Translations under genes and position numbers: made by a program | In this document: positions 45,089 to 53,772 of the stretch, piece by piece | Numbering within the stretch: the stretch's first letter is position 1 | Layout of the letters: each line of letters starts with the position of its first letter | The notes under the pieces: generated by a model | What the model saw: only the letters and a program-made list of their open reading frames with translations | Told to the model about the DNA's origin: nothing | The model's database searches: none | Assembly (NCBI GenBank): GCA_937859595.1 | Contig: CALMAH010000018.1 | Coordinates: 1 to 64,000 of the forward strand | Source: an uncultured Acidobacteriota bacterium | Lineage (GTDB): Bacteria > Acidobacteriota > Blastocatellia > Pyrinomonadales > Pyrinomonadaceae | Direction: 5' to 3' | Length of the DNA stretch: 64,000 nucleotides

Positions 45089-46621
45089 ATGTTCCCGGCT
45101 AGGCCGAGTACCGCTGGAATGACCACAAAGGTGGTTAAAGGCAGCCTATGGACGCTCGCCGGCCAGGTCGCCCCACTGATGGTTTCCTTGGGCACAACGC
45201 CTTTTACGATAAGGCTGTTGGGGGCGGAGGGCTACGGGGTTTTTATCCTGATCGGGCTGATCCCGATCTATCTCGGGTTCGCTGATTTTGGGATGTCGAT
45301 GGCATCGACCAAGTTCGGCAGCGAAGCATATGCCGAGGGCGACGAGGAAAAAGAGGCCCGCATTGTAAGAACCGCGGCGCTCATTGCACTTATGACCTCG
45401 GTGCCGGTTGCCGCCCTGCTAATGATCTTTGCACCGCAGCTGATCGGGCTGTTCAACGTCCCGCCGGTTTACACGGCCGACGCCATCCTGGCCCTAAGGC
45501 TGGCCTCCATCACGTTTGTCATAAATTTTCTCTGCGGCATTTTTAACACCCCCCAACTAGCCCGCCTGAGAATGGACCTCAACACCTTGGTCAACGCCAG
45601 CTCCCGTATCCTCGGCCTGATCGCCACCCCCATCGTCCTCTACCTCGGCTACGGCATAGTCGGCGCCATAACCGTCCTCCTCGCCGCCAGCCTCCTGAAC
45701 CTCGCCGGCCATCTTATCGCCTCGAGAAAGCATCTGACGATGCTTTTCGGGTTCCGGATCGAACCAAGTTTGCTTCCGGCAATGGCAAAGTTCGGGTTCG
45801 GTGTTATCGCGGCGGGTATTGCGGGACTCTTATTGGCGAATGTTGAAAAAGGTGTTCTTTCGAGTCTTGCATCGGTTAAGGAACTCGCGTTCTACTCGGT
45901 TGCGTTCATTGTCGCAAGTTCGATAACAATGTTCTCGAGCGCGATGAGCCAATCGCTGATGCCCGCGTTTTCTCAATTGAACCGAGGAGGGCAAAGCGAC
46001 GATTCGATCAGTTTCCTTTTTTCTACGGTCGTTAGACTTAACATCATCTGGCTCCTGCCTGCTTCGGTTTTCTTGATACTCGTAGCAGAAACATTTTTCA
46101 CAATTTGGGCGGGCTCCGAGTTCGGCCAGGGAAGTACGGCACCGTTTTACGTGCTTCTGATCGGCCTGGCCTTCCACGTTGTCACCTATATTCCCTTTAC
46201 TCTTCTAATGGCAGCCGGACGGTCCGACCTGATCGCAAAGATATATTGGGCGGAGCTTTTTCCGTATCTTCTTTTGGTTTGGTTACTGGTTTCGCGATTT
46301 GGGGCCGTAGGCGCGGCAGCGGCATGGAGTATGAGAATCATCGCCGATTGCCTTATATTGTTGTTTGCGACAAGAAGGCTGACGGGAATCAAGTTAGAAT
46401 ATTTGCCGGTGGTAAGAATTCTTTTGGCAGGTTCAATATTGGCGATTCCCGGCTTCCTGATGTTTCTTACCTCACTGCCGATCTCGGTCGTCGGGTTCGT
46501 ATATCTCGTATTTGCCGTGCTTTACGGATTTCTTCTGTGGCGATTTGTTCTAACGCGATCCGAAATAGATTGGCTTAGGCTTCGGATCTCCGGGCTTGCT
46601 TCGTTTCGATTCAATACTTAG
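45089..46621 (+). CDS. Wzx-like polysaccharide flippase
   Basis: Membrane protein of the MOP/polysaccharide-transporter superfamily that flips lipid-linked oligosaccharides across the inner membrane. About 510 residues and twelve to fourteen helices; KGSLWTLAGQVAPLMVSL at the start and GAEGYGVFILIGLIPIYLGFADFGMSMA (loop with the conserved DFG) are typical. Start is uncertain: ATG 45089 is used; GTG 45056 and ATG 45119 are possible. Bases 45540-45720 are strikingly C-rich at third positions compared with both flanks. First gene of the exopolysaccharide locus. Confidence 0.85.
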   Translation: MFPARPSTAGMTTKVVKGSLWTLAGQVAPLMVSLGTTPFTIRLLGAEGYGVFILIGLIPIYLGFADFGMSMASTKFGSEAYAEGDEEKEARIVRTAALIALMTSVPVAALLMIFAPQLIGLFNVPPVYTADAILALRLASITFVINFLCGIFNTPQLARLRMDLNTLVNASSRILGLIATPIVLYLGYGIVGAITVLLAASLLNLAGHLIASRKHLTMLFGFRIEPSLLPAMAKFGFGVIAAGIAGLLLANVEKGVLSSLASVKELAFYSVAFIVASSITMFSSAMSQSLMPAFSQLNRGGQSDDSISFLFSTVVRLNIIWLLPASVFLILVAETFFTIWAGSEFGQGSTAPFYVLLIGLAFHVVTYIPFTLLMAAGRSDLIAKIYWAELFPYLLLVWLLVSRFGAVGAAAAWSMRIIADCLILLFATRRLTGIKLEYLPVVRILLAGSILAIPGFLMFLTSLPISVVGFVYLVFAVLYGFLLWRFVLTRSEIDWLRLRISGLASFRFNT

Positions 46622-46630
46622 CGGATAAAG

Positions 46631-47401
46631 ATGGCGACGCCAATTAAAAACGTTTTCTATGGAGCGCTCGACGCGGTAACGCTTTATCGCGGCGTTCCCC
46701 GATCGATCGGCAGCGAACGCATGCTGTTTCCGGCAAAATGGAGCCGTTACTATGAGTCAGATTACGAGCCGGAGACGTTTCGGTTTTTTCGAAGCAATGT
46801 TAAGCCCGGAAATGTTGTTCTTGACATAGGGGCACATATTGGTTTGTTTTCGGTCGTTACGTCGAGACTTGTTGGAGAGACGGGTAAGGTCTATGCATTT
46901 GAACCGACTCCGTTTACGCGAGGCGTTCTCGGTGAAGTTGTAAAGCTGAATGGCTGTGAACACAACGTTGAGATCCGTCCCGAGGCCGTCTCGGATAAGG
47001 AAGGAACTGCCTACTTTTTCGATACCGGTACGGAGGTTTCGAATGCCAATTCACTCGTTGAAACCGGCCGCAGCAAAGAGAAGATTGAGGTGCCGATGAT
47101 CTCGGTCGATAAGTTCGCTTCGGAAAGAGGGCTCACTGTCAAATGTTTGAAGATCGATGTCGAAGGAGCGGAGCTGGATCTTTTGAAAGGAGCTCGGAAA
47201 GTCTTGACTGAGCAACGGCCTGTTGCGAGACTGGGTTTGCATCCGGAGTTCATGGCCGCAAACGGACATACGCTTGAGATGATCTGGGACCTGATTAAAT
47301 ATTACAGATACCGACCCGACTACAATGGCTCAGCGATCACGAAACAGGAATTCTGTTCGCAGCCAACTCTGTTCGACGTAAACCTGTTCCCGATTCAATA
47401 A
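46631..47401 (+). CDS. FkbM-family methyltransferase
   Basis: A 256-residue class I methyltransferase of the FkbM family. VVLDIGAHIGLFSVVTSRLVGETGKVYAFEPTP holds the SAM loop and the acidic second-strand end, and CLKIDVEGAELDLLKGARKVL is the FkbM-specific IDVEGxE motif. In sugar loci these enzymes O-methylate glycan sugars. It starts nine bases after the flippase stop and abuts the next gene (ATG one base after the stop). Confidence 0.9.
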   Translation: MATPIKNVFYGALDAVTLYRGVPRSIGSERMLFPAKWSRYYESDYEPETFRFFRSNVKPGNVVLDIGAHIGLFSVVTSRLVGETGKVYAFEPTPFTRGVLGEVVKLNGCEHNVEIRPEAVSDKEGTAYFFDTGTEVSNANSLVETGRSKEKIEVPMISVDKFASERGLTVKCLKIDVEGAELDLLKGARKVLTEQRPVARLGLHPEFMAANGHTLEMIWDLIKYYRYRPDYNGSAITKQEFCSQPTLFDVNLFPIQ

Positions 47402-48541
47402 ATGTTTTCGGACAAGGAAATCAAGGTCTGCCAAGTTGTCTCATATTCGGCAGACTCAGAGTATCTGCGGAATCTCGGCCTTGGCCTTGCGGGCAAGGGT
47501 GTCGCACAGCTTTGGGTAACGCTTTTCGATTCCGGAAAAGAGCAGCCGGCTTGGATCAATGAGGCAAAGAACATGGAATATCTTTGCCTCGACGCGAGGA
47601 GCCGATATGGCTTCCCATTTGCCGCTCTACGATTGGCAAAGAAACTCCGTCAAGGGAAGTTCAAGATAGTTCAAACACATCTTTACGAAGCAAGCCTCGT
47701 CGGGTTGCTTGCAGGGAAATTGGCCGGGACGCATGTAAAGGTCCTGACACGCCATCATCTTGATCAAGCGCTTTTGATCGGGAAGAGCCTCCCTATTTAT
47801 GTCGATAAATGGGAGGCAAGAACTGCCGACCATATCGTAACTTTGGGCGGAGCGGTCAAGGAACATTTGGTCAACCGTGAAGGCGTTCCGGACGAGAAGA
47901 TCACGGTTGTTTATCAAGGATTTGATTTCAACCGTTTTTCCGCAACCGAGTCCGAGCGGTTAGAAGTCCGAAAAGAGTTTGGGGTTGACGAGGGAGAATT
48001 TCTGATCGGCACTTTTGGGAACTTCTTTCCGACAAAGGGCCATCGCTTTCTCTTGGACGCCGTATCAGTTCTGATGGAAAAATACCCGAATATTCGATTA
48101 TTCTTTGTAGGGGGCGGTGGCGAAGAAAGCGGCGTCGTTGATTACGTCAGCAAGACCGGGCTCGATAGCAAAGTTAAATTTGCCGGCTTCAGGAAGGATG
48201 TTGCCGCCTGTATGAAAGCCTGTGACCTTGTTGTTCATCCCTCGCTTTCGGAGGCATTTTGCCAGGTTTTGATCGAGACAATGTCGGTCGGTACTCCGCT
48301 GATCTCGACCGATGTAGGCGGAGCGAAAGAGGTCATTGAAGATGGCGTTACCGGAACTCTTGTGCCCCCGGCGGATGCGGCCTCACTCGAAAAGGCGGTT
48401 GAAGAGGTTTTGTCAGACCGTGCTCGGGCGGAAGCAATGGCAAACGTCGGCCAGTCATTTGTGCGAAACACATTCACGCTCGAACGGATGATAGATAGGC
48501 AGTACGAACTTTACTGTCAGTGGTTGGGAATGAAGACCTGA
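47402..48541 (+). CDS. Glycosyltransferase, GT4
   Basis: GT-B fold retaining transferase of 379 residues. The C-terminal domain has GTFGNFFPTKGHRFLLDA and the EX7E motif in LSEAFCQVLIE (Glu284 and Glu292), with TPLISTDVGG following. The N-terminal part binds the acceptor and cannot be assigned. Its stop overlaps the next start (TGATG). Adds a sugar to the lipid-linked repeat unit, presumably. Confidence 0.88.
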   Translation: MFSDKEIKVCQVVSYSADSEYLRNLGLGLAGKGVAQLWVTLFDSGKEQPAWINEAKNMEYLCLDARSRYGFPFAALRLAKKLRQGKFKIVQTHLYEASLVGLLAGKLAGTHVKVLTRHHLDQALLIGKSLPIYVDKWEARTADHIVTLGGAVKEHLVNREGVPDEKITVVYQGFDFNRFSATESERLEVRKEFGVDEGEFLIGTFGNFFPTKGHRFLLDAVSVLMEKYPNIRLFFVGGGGEESGVVDYVSKTGLDSKVKFAGFRKDVAACMKACDLVVHPSLSEAFCQVLIETMSVGTPLISTDVGGAKEVIEDGVTGTLVPPADAASLEKAVEEVLSDRARAEAMANVGQSFVRNTFTLERMIDRQYELYCQWLGMKT

Positions 48542-49323
48542 TGGGCGTTTCTGAACGATTTCAAGGGGCGAATGTAATTGATGCCGGGCGGCTTTCTCCG
48601 TATTGGGGAGAGCATGCGGCCCGATATCGCTTTGCGCTTGAAAGGGTCGAAGGGAAAAGAGTTCTTGATATTGCCTGCGGGACCGGTTACGGGATCGGAT
48701 TGCTTCAGCAAACCGCAAGGTCGGTTTGTGGCGTTGATGTGGATGCCGAAGCGGCGGCTCAGGCCCGGCTGGAATGCGGCGAGAGTTCGGCGGTGATCCT
48801 GGGCGACGGGCTTCGACTTCCATTTCGGGATGCAAGTTTCGATGTAGTCACTTCATTTGAAACGGTAGAACATATTCATGACCGTCAGGGTTTTCTCAAG
48901 GAACTGGAGCGAGTTTTAAGTCCCGGAGGCATTCTTCTCCTTTCGACTCCGAATGCTCATTACACTAGGCCGGTGAACGGAAAGCCCTCGAATCCTTTCC
49001 ACGTCTATGAATGTACGCCCGGAGAACTCGGCGAAGAATTGCGGAAGGTGTTTACTGTTGAGGAGCATCTCGGGCAATTGCTTGAGATCGGGAAAAGTAT
49101 CTCACCGTTCTATCTCGATCAACAGAGATTGCCGCGAAAGCCCGTTGTGCAGGCCAAGCTGTTCGGCTGGCGAGTGATGAATAAGTTTCCGCTCGGCCTC
49201 CGTGAAAGATTGAGCGAAGCGATCTGGAAGCGGCCATTTTACCCGACCGAGGCAGATTACTTGTTTTCGGAAGAGAAACTTGCCGAGGCACCTGTCCAGC
49301 TTGCCGTTTGCCGAAAGAAATGA
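48541..49323 (+). CDS. Class I SAM-dependent methyltransferase
   Basis: A 260-residue enzyme with ARYRFALERVEGKRVLDIACGTGYGIGLL (motif I DIACGTGYG), GDGLRLPFRDASFDVVTSFETVEHI and VLSPGGILLLSTPN, a Methyltransf_25/11 pattern. The C-terminus is about 70 residues longer than the core. ATG 48541 overlaps the preceding stop (TGATG); a start 21 bases upstream is possible but less likely. Likely methylates a sugar or a lipid intermediate. Confidence 0.85.
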   Translation: MGVSERFQGANVIDAGRLSPYWGEHAARYRFALERVEGKRVLDIACGTGYGIGLLQQTARSVCGVDVDAEAAAQARLECGESSAVILGDGLRLPFRDASFDVVTSFETVEHIHDRQGFLKELERVLSPGGILLLSTPNAHYTRPVNGKPSNPFHVYECTPGELGEELRKVFTVEEHLGQLLEIGKSISPFYLDQQRLPRKPVVQAKLFGWRVMNKFPLGLRERLSEAIWKRPFYPTEADYLFSEEKLAEAPVQLAVCRKK

Positions 49324-50228
49324 AGCCACTGGTAAGCGCGATCATCCCTAACTATAACTACGCCCGATATGTTGGCGAGGCGGTGGAGAGCGCACTCTCG
49401 CAAACCTATCCGAACATCGAGGTAATAGTTGTTGATGACGGGTCAAAGGATAACTCATTAAAGGTTCTTGAGAAATACCGCGATCGAGTAAAGATAATCG
49501 AGCAAGTGAACTCCGGGGTGTGCGTGGCCCGGAACCGCGGCGTTGCGGAATCGGCGGGCGAGTACATTGCTTTTCTTGATGCGGATGATGTTTGGCTGCC
49601 AGCGAAGATAGAAAGGCAGGTGGAAAAGTTTGCATCCGAAGACGTCCTGGGTCTTGTTCACGTTGGTGTGACCGATATTGATGCGCTAGGCAAAGAACTG
49701 GCGACTCATCTGGACGGAATGGAAGGCGATGTTGCTTCCGAACTAATGATGTTTGAAAGTGCAGTCATTCTGGGAGGCGGGAGCGGCGTGATGATACCGC
49801 GAAAGGTTTTCGACAAAGTCGGGGGTTTTGATGATTCTCTCTCGACCTCGGCGGACTGGGATATCTATTTTCGGATCAGTTCCTCGTTTCCCGTTGGATT
49901 TGTCGATGAACCCCTTCTTAAATACAGGCTGCATGGTTCGAATATGCACTCTAATATCAAAAGAATGGAGCATGAGATGCTTTTCGCGTATCGAAAGGGG
50001 TTTGCCGCAAGTGAACGCGATGGAAAGGTTGACGAAGGTAAGGCCTATGGAGGCTTGTTTCGGGTTCTTGCGGGGTCTTATTTTCGGGCGGGGAAGTATG
50101 GGGATTTTTTGCGGACGGCGGTGAAGAGTGTATGGTATCGCCCGGCGGGGATCGGGTATTTTGCGGCGTTCCCGTTGAGGAGATTGAGGAAACAACAGAT
50201 GAACGCGGATCAACGCGGATCAGTTTAA
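49320..50228 (+). CDS. Glycosyltransferase, GT2
   Basis: GT-A fold inverting transferase of 302 residues: VSAIIPNYNYARYVGEAVESALSQTYPNIEVIVVDDGSKDNS is the nucleotide-binding start, YIAFLDADDVW holds the DXD-like acid pair, and the acceptor-side STSADWDIYFRIS follows. ATG 49320 overlaps the preceding stop (ATGA). The last codons (about 50201-50226) are made of the repeat AACGCGGATC, giving NADQRGSV, a non-family tail. Confidence 0.88.
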   Translation: MKPLVSAIIPNYNYARYVGEAVESALSQTYPNIEVIVVDDGSKDNSLKVLEKYRDRVKIIEQVNSGVCVARNRGVAESAGEYIAFLDADDVWLPAKIERQVEKFASEDVLGLVHVGVTDIDALGKELATHLDGMEGDVASELMMFESAVILGGGSGVMIPRKVFDKVGGFDDSLSTSADWDIYFRISSSFPVGFVDEPLLKYRLHGSNMHSNIKRMEHEMLFAYRKGFAASERDGKVDEGKAYGGLFRVLAGSYFRAGKYGDFLRTAVKSVWYRPAGIGYFAAFPLRRLRKQQMNADQRGSV

Positions 50229-51457
50229 TGCCGAGGACGCTTTACATTTGTTACTTCGGGGTGCGGGAGCCATTGGTGCAAACGCAAGTCATTCCGTATT
50301 TGCGAGAGATCATAACGGGCGGAACAGACGTTCATTTGTTAACGTTCGAACCGACAGAATTGGAGGCTGATGTTGTTGAGGCCGAGACGCTCGAGCTTGC
50401 CGCCGCCGGTATTACGTGGCATCGCCGCCGATATCATAAATGGCCGTCGGTACCGGCGACGTTCTACGATATCTTGTCGGGTGTCTTGACGGTAAGGTCT
50501 TTGATGGCCAAATACGAGTTTGATCTGTTACACGGCCGTGTTCATATACCGACCCTGATGGGGGCATTGGCGCGGAAACTTTCTCGGAAGAAGCCAAAAC
50601 TGCTCTTTGATATTCGAGGCTTTTTTCCGGAGGAATATACAGACGCAGGAATCTGGCCTGAGGGCGGGATGCTGTATCGAACGGCAAAGCGTGTCGAACG
50701 CTGGCTGATGAAGGAATCTGACGGCTTTGTCGTCCTAACAGAAAAGGCTCGCGAAATATTGTTTCCCGAATCGAAAGAGACGGGTTATGATGCCCAAGGA
50801 AGGCCTGTCGAGGTGATACCGTGCTGTGTCGATTTCGAGAATCGCTTTTCAGGCGACCCTGAACTTGAGAGGAAAAGAGTCCGTTCGGAACTAAACTTGG
50901 GCGATCGTCAGGTGATCGTCCATGTTGGTGCACTTGGGGGCTTGTATCTCGCAACTGAGATCGCTGATCTGTTGGCAGCGGCGAGGCTTCGACGGCCGGA
51001 TGTGTTTTGCTTACTTCTTACCCAAAGCGATAGAAGCAAGATCGAGCCTTTATTGCTTGAAAGGGGGTTCGGAAGCGATGACTATTTTATCGGCAGGGTG
51101 CCTCCTGATAAGATCGAAGTCTATCTTTACGCCAGCGACATAGGGCTATCCGTAGTCAAGGCGACATTTGCGACACAATCTCGTTCGCCAACCAAGATCC
51201 CTGAATATCTGGCCTGCGGGCTGCCGATAATTGCCAATGCGGGTGTTGGCGATGTTGATAAACTCATAACGGAAAATGGCGTCGGGGCCTTGCTGAAGGA
51301 GTTCAGCCCTTCGGGATATGCGGCGGCAGTTTCGGAGCTCGAAAGCTTGGGCGACATCGCAGATAAATGCCGCGAAACTGCGCGCCGGGAATTTGATCTG
51401 GAAAGGATAGGGGGAGCAAGGTACCGACGGCTCTACGAAGCATTTAAACATTCATGA
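50228..51457 (+). CDS. Glycosyltransferase, GT4-like
   Basis: A 409-residue GT-B protein. It opens with TLYICYFGVREPLVQTQVIPYL, an N-terminal domain resembling other EPS glycosyltransferases; the C-terminal domain has VHVGALGGLYLATEIADLL and the substrate loop SRSPTKIPEYLACGLPIIANAGVGDVD, in which the SPTK-xxEYLA form replaces the plain EX7E. ATG 50228 overlaps the preceding stop by one base (TAATG). Part of the tightly packed gene string. Confidence 0.85.
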   Translation: MPRTLYICYFGVREPLVQTQVIPYLREIITGGTDVHLLTFEPTELEADVVEAETLELAAAGITWHRRRYHKWPSVPATFYDILSGVLTVRSLMAKYEFDLLHGRVHIPTLMGALARKLSRKKPKLLFDIRGFFPEEYTDAGIWPEGGMLYRTAKRVERWLMKESDGFVVLTEKAREILFPESKETGYDAQGRPVEVIPCCVDFENRFSGDPELERKRVRSELNLGDRQVIVHVGALGGLYLATEIADLLAAARLRRPDVFCLLLTQSDRSKIEPLLLERGFGSDDYFIGRVPPDKIEVYLYASDIGLSVVKATFATQSRSPTKIPEYLACGLPIIANAGVGDVDKLITENGVGALLKEFSPSGYAAAVSELESLGDIADKCRETARREFDLERIGGARYRRLYEAFKHS

Positions 51458-52383
51458 ACGCGAAAAGACCACAAACCAGATCGGAACACTACGTTTGGTA
51501 CGAACAGCGATGCCCGATCTGCGAAAAAACGCCTGACCGTTTTGTAGGAAAGCGCGGCGGCAATTCGCATCGCGAGGGACTTGGCGTTGAATGCGAGATC
51601 TGGCGGTGTACGAGTTGTTGTTTGGTCTTTCCGAACCCAATGCCATTCCCCAAAAATGGACTCGGCCAGCATTATGACGTGGACGCAGACGATTACTTTA
51701 AGAAGCACGACACCGAACGTCGGCTTGACGGTGCGAAGTCTCTTCTAGAAAGGGCGGAAAAAATACTAGGCCATAAGGGCAAACTCCTCGATGTAGGAGT
51801 AGGGCGAGGAGAAACGCTTGTTGCGGCAAAGGAACTGGGCTGGGATGCCGAGGGAGTAGAACCGTCATTAACCTTTGCCGATCATGCTGAGGCGAGAACA
51901 GGATTAAACATATGGCGGGAACCGATTGAGGATTCGTCGGTACCGGATAACGAGTATGACGTTATCGTTTTGGCTGCGGTTCTTGAGCATCTTTATACGC
52001 CTGATGAGATCGTTCGCCGCATTGCTCAGGCTTTGAAGCCCGGCGGCATTCTTTATCTTGACGTCCCAAATGAGGCAGGCCTCTATTTTCGGGTGGGAAA
52101 CGCTTATCAAAAGCTTCGAGGGCGAGATTGGTGCGTAAACCTGGCACCTACGTTTTCGCCTTATCATGTATTCGGTTTTAGTCCGAAGGCACTTCGAAAG
52201 CTTCTCGCAAAATATGGGTTGTCTCCGGTCTTTTGGAATGTTTATCCGGGCACAAGTCTGGTACCAAGCCGTGGCGGGATCGTTGGCGTTTTCGAAAGCG
52301 TTGCCTCTAAGGTCGTGACGGGCATCAGCAGCTACGAAGAATTGGGAACTTATATCGAAACCTGGGCTCGTAAAACTCCATGA
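51454..52383 (+). CDS. SAM methyltransferase with N-terminal zinc ribbon
   Basis: A 309-residue protein. Residues 16-60 hold a Cys4-like ribbon (CPICEKTP ... IWRCTSCCLVFPNP), then a class I methyltransferase (Methyltransf_23 type) with KLLDVGVGRGETLVAAKELGWDAEGVEPS and VVLAAVLEHLYTPDEIVRRIAQALKPGGILYLDVPN. Zinc-ribbon methyltransferases of this kind are common in nucleotide-sugar and O-antigen loci. It overlaps the preceding stop (ATGA) and is itself overlapped by the stub at 52380. Confidence 0.87.
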   Translation: MNAKRPQTRSEHYVWYEQRCPICEKTPDRFVGKRGGNSHREGLGVECEIWRCTSCCLVFPNPMPFPKNGLGQHYDVDADDYFKKHDTERRLDGAKSLLERAEKILGHKGKLLDVGVGRGETLVAAKELGWDAEGVEPSLTFADHAEARTGLNIWREPIEDSSVPDNEYDVIVLAAVLEHLYTPDEIVRRIAQALKPGGILYLDVPNEAGLYFRVGNAYQKLRGRDWCVNLAPTFSPYHVFGFSPKALRKLLAKYGLSPVFWNVYPGTSLVPSRGGIVGVFESVASKVVTGISSYEELGTYIETWARKTP

Positions 52384-52499
52384 GGACAGATGATGAAGTT
52401 CGAGTAATCGCAATAACTTCGCATCCGAGAAAGGTTGTGGCAATGAGAATTCGGGTTGGGCAGTTTGTAGGGCCGTTACGGGAGCGGGGAAGACTCTAG
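52380..52499 (+). pseudogene. N-terminal stub of a glycosyltransferase
   Basis: An ATG overlaps the preceding stop (ATGA) and opens 39 codons ending in TAG 52497-52499: VRVIAITSHP, then RIRVGQFVGPLRERG. This is the expected N-terminal strand and first helix of a GT4 enzyme (compare KVLAIVPSV at the start of the next gene). The remainder is missing; 52500-52643 contains no continuation, only low-GC sequence with GCGACGATTAGAATCGACC words. Confidence 0.65.
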
Positions 52500-52643
52500 T
52501 AGATACGCGGGACTCTTTAGATTCGGAAAATAAAGTCGCGACGATTAGAATCGACCTAGATCAGTAATGTAGCGACCTAATTGCTAAAATAACTGGAAAG
52601 TACTTTGGTTCAGAGAAATAAAGCCCCTAAAAACAAACTCACA

Positions 52644-53738
52644 ATGAAAGTTCTCGCTATAGTTCCTTCAGTTTATGACACCTCGCCCGGGCAAAGATTT
52701 AGACTAGAACAATGGGAGCCGTTGTTACGTGAATATGGAGTAGAGGTCACATATGAGCCGTTCGAATCTCCAGAGTTGCACCAGGTAATTTACAGGTCGG
52801 GAGAATACATGAAAAAGGTCAAACATGTACTGCGCGCTCTGAATAGACGGCGAAACTTGCTTAATAGAGTAAAGGACTATGACTTGGTTTATGTGTTTCG
52901 GGAGGCCGCCTTGCTCGGCCCAGCCTGGTTTGAAAGAAGAATAGCCGCATCGGGCGTGCCTATGATATTTGATTTTGACGATGCGGTTTTCGTCAAGTAT
53001 AAGAGCCCGACGAACGGATACTTAAGCCATCTGAAGTTTCCCGGTAAGACAGCGACTACCGTTCGGCTTTCGGCACATGTCATGGCTGGCAACTCCTTTC
53101 TGGAACGTTATTCGAGAAAATATAATCAGAACGTAACTGTTATACCTACAACAATTGACACCGACAAATACAAACCTGTTGAGAAGGCTGAAGCTCAAAA
53201 CGTAGTTACGATCGGATGGAGCGGCAGTCACAGCACCGTACAACACCTTGATACGCTACGGGACACCTTACAAGAACTGGCAAAAAATAAGAACTTCCGG
53301 CTTCGCGTTATCGGTACACCTGAATATGAGCTTACAGGTGTGAAAACAGAGTCAATCCGATGGAGATCAGAGACAGAGGTTTTAGATCTTAAGAAGATTG
53401 ACATCGGGATCATGCCGTTACCGAATGATGAGTGGAGCATGGGAAAGTGCGGCCTGAAGGCTCTCCAATATATGGCATTGGGCCTTCCTACGGTATGTTC
53501 ATCGATAGGGGTCAACAAGGACATAATTCGGGACGCAGAGAATGGATTTCTAGCAGACAGTAAGAACGAATGGATCGATAAACTATCGCGTTTGCTTGAT
53601 TCTGCCCAGTTAAGGAAAACCCTAGGGTCTAAAGCTCGTGCTACCGTCGAAGAAAAATATTCAGCGCGTTCCCAAGCGCCTCGAGTTTATCAGTTGTTTA
53701 AAGAAACAATAGAAAGCAGATCTCTTAAAACGAAATAA
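52644..53738 (+). CDS. Glycosyltransferase, GT4
   Basis: A 364-residue GT-B protein starting MKVLAIVPSVYDTSPGQRFRLEQWEPLL, with a short N-terminal domain, VVTIGWSGSHSTVQHL at the domain junction and MGKCGLKALQYMALGLPTVCSSIGVNKDI as the donor site loop. ATG 52644 is preferred; the frame's TTG opening at 52605 lacks support. Codon use is more AT-rich than its neighbours, suggesting late arrival, and it sits directly behind the decayed stub. Confidence 0.83.
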   Translation: MKVLAIVPSVYDTSPGQRFRLEQWEPLLREYGVEVTYEPFESPELHQVIYRSGEYMKKVKHVLRALNRRRNLLNRVKDYDLVYVFREAALLGPAWFERRIAASGVPMIFDFDDAVFVKYKSPTNGYLSHLKFPGKTATTVRLSAHVMAGNSFLERYSRKYNQNVTVIPTTIDTDKYKPVEKAEAQNVVTIGWSGSHSTVQHLDTLRDTLQELAKNKNFRLRVIGTPEYELTGVKTESIRWRSETEVLDLKKIDIGIMPLPNDEWSMGKCGLKALQYMALGLPTVCSSIGVNKDIIRDAENGFLADSKNEWIDKLSRLLDSAQLRKTLGSKARATVEEKYSARSQAPRVYQLFKETIESRSLKTK

Positions 53739-53772
53739 GTTGGTTTGAGTAAGATTGATCTCATAACACATA

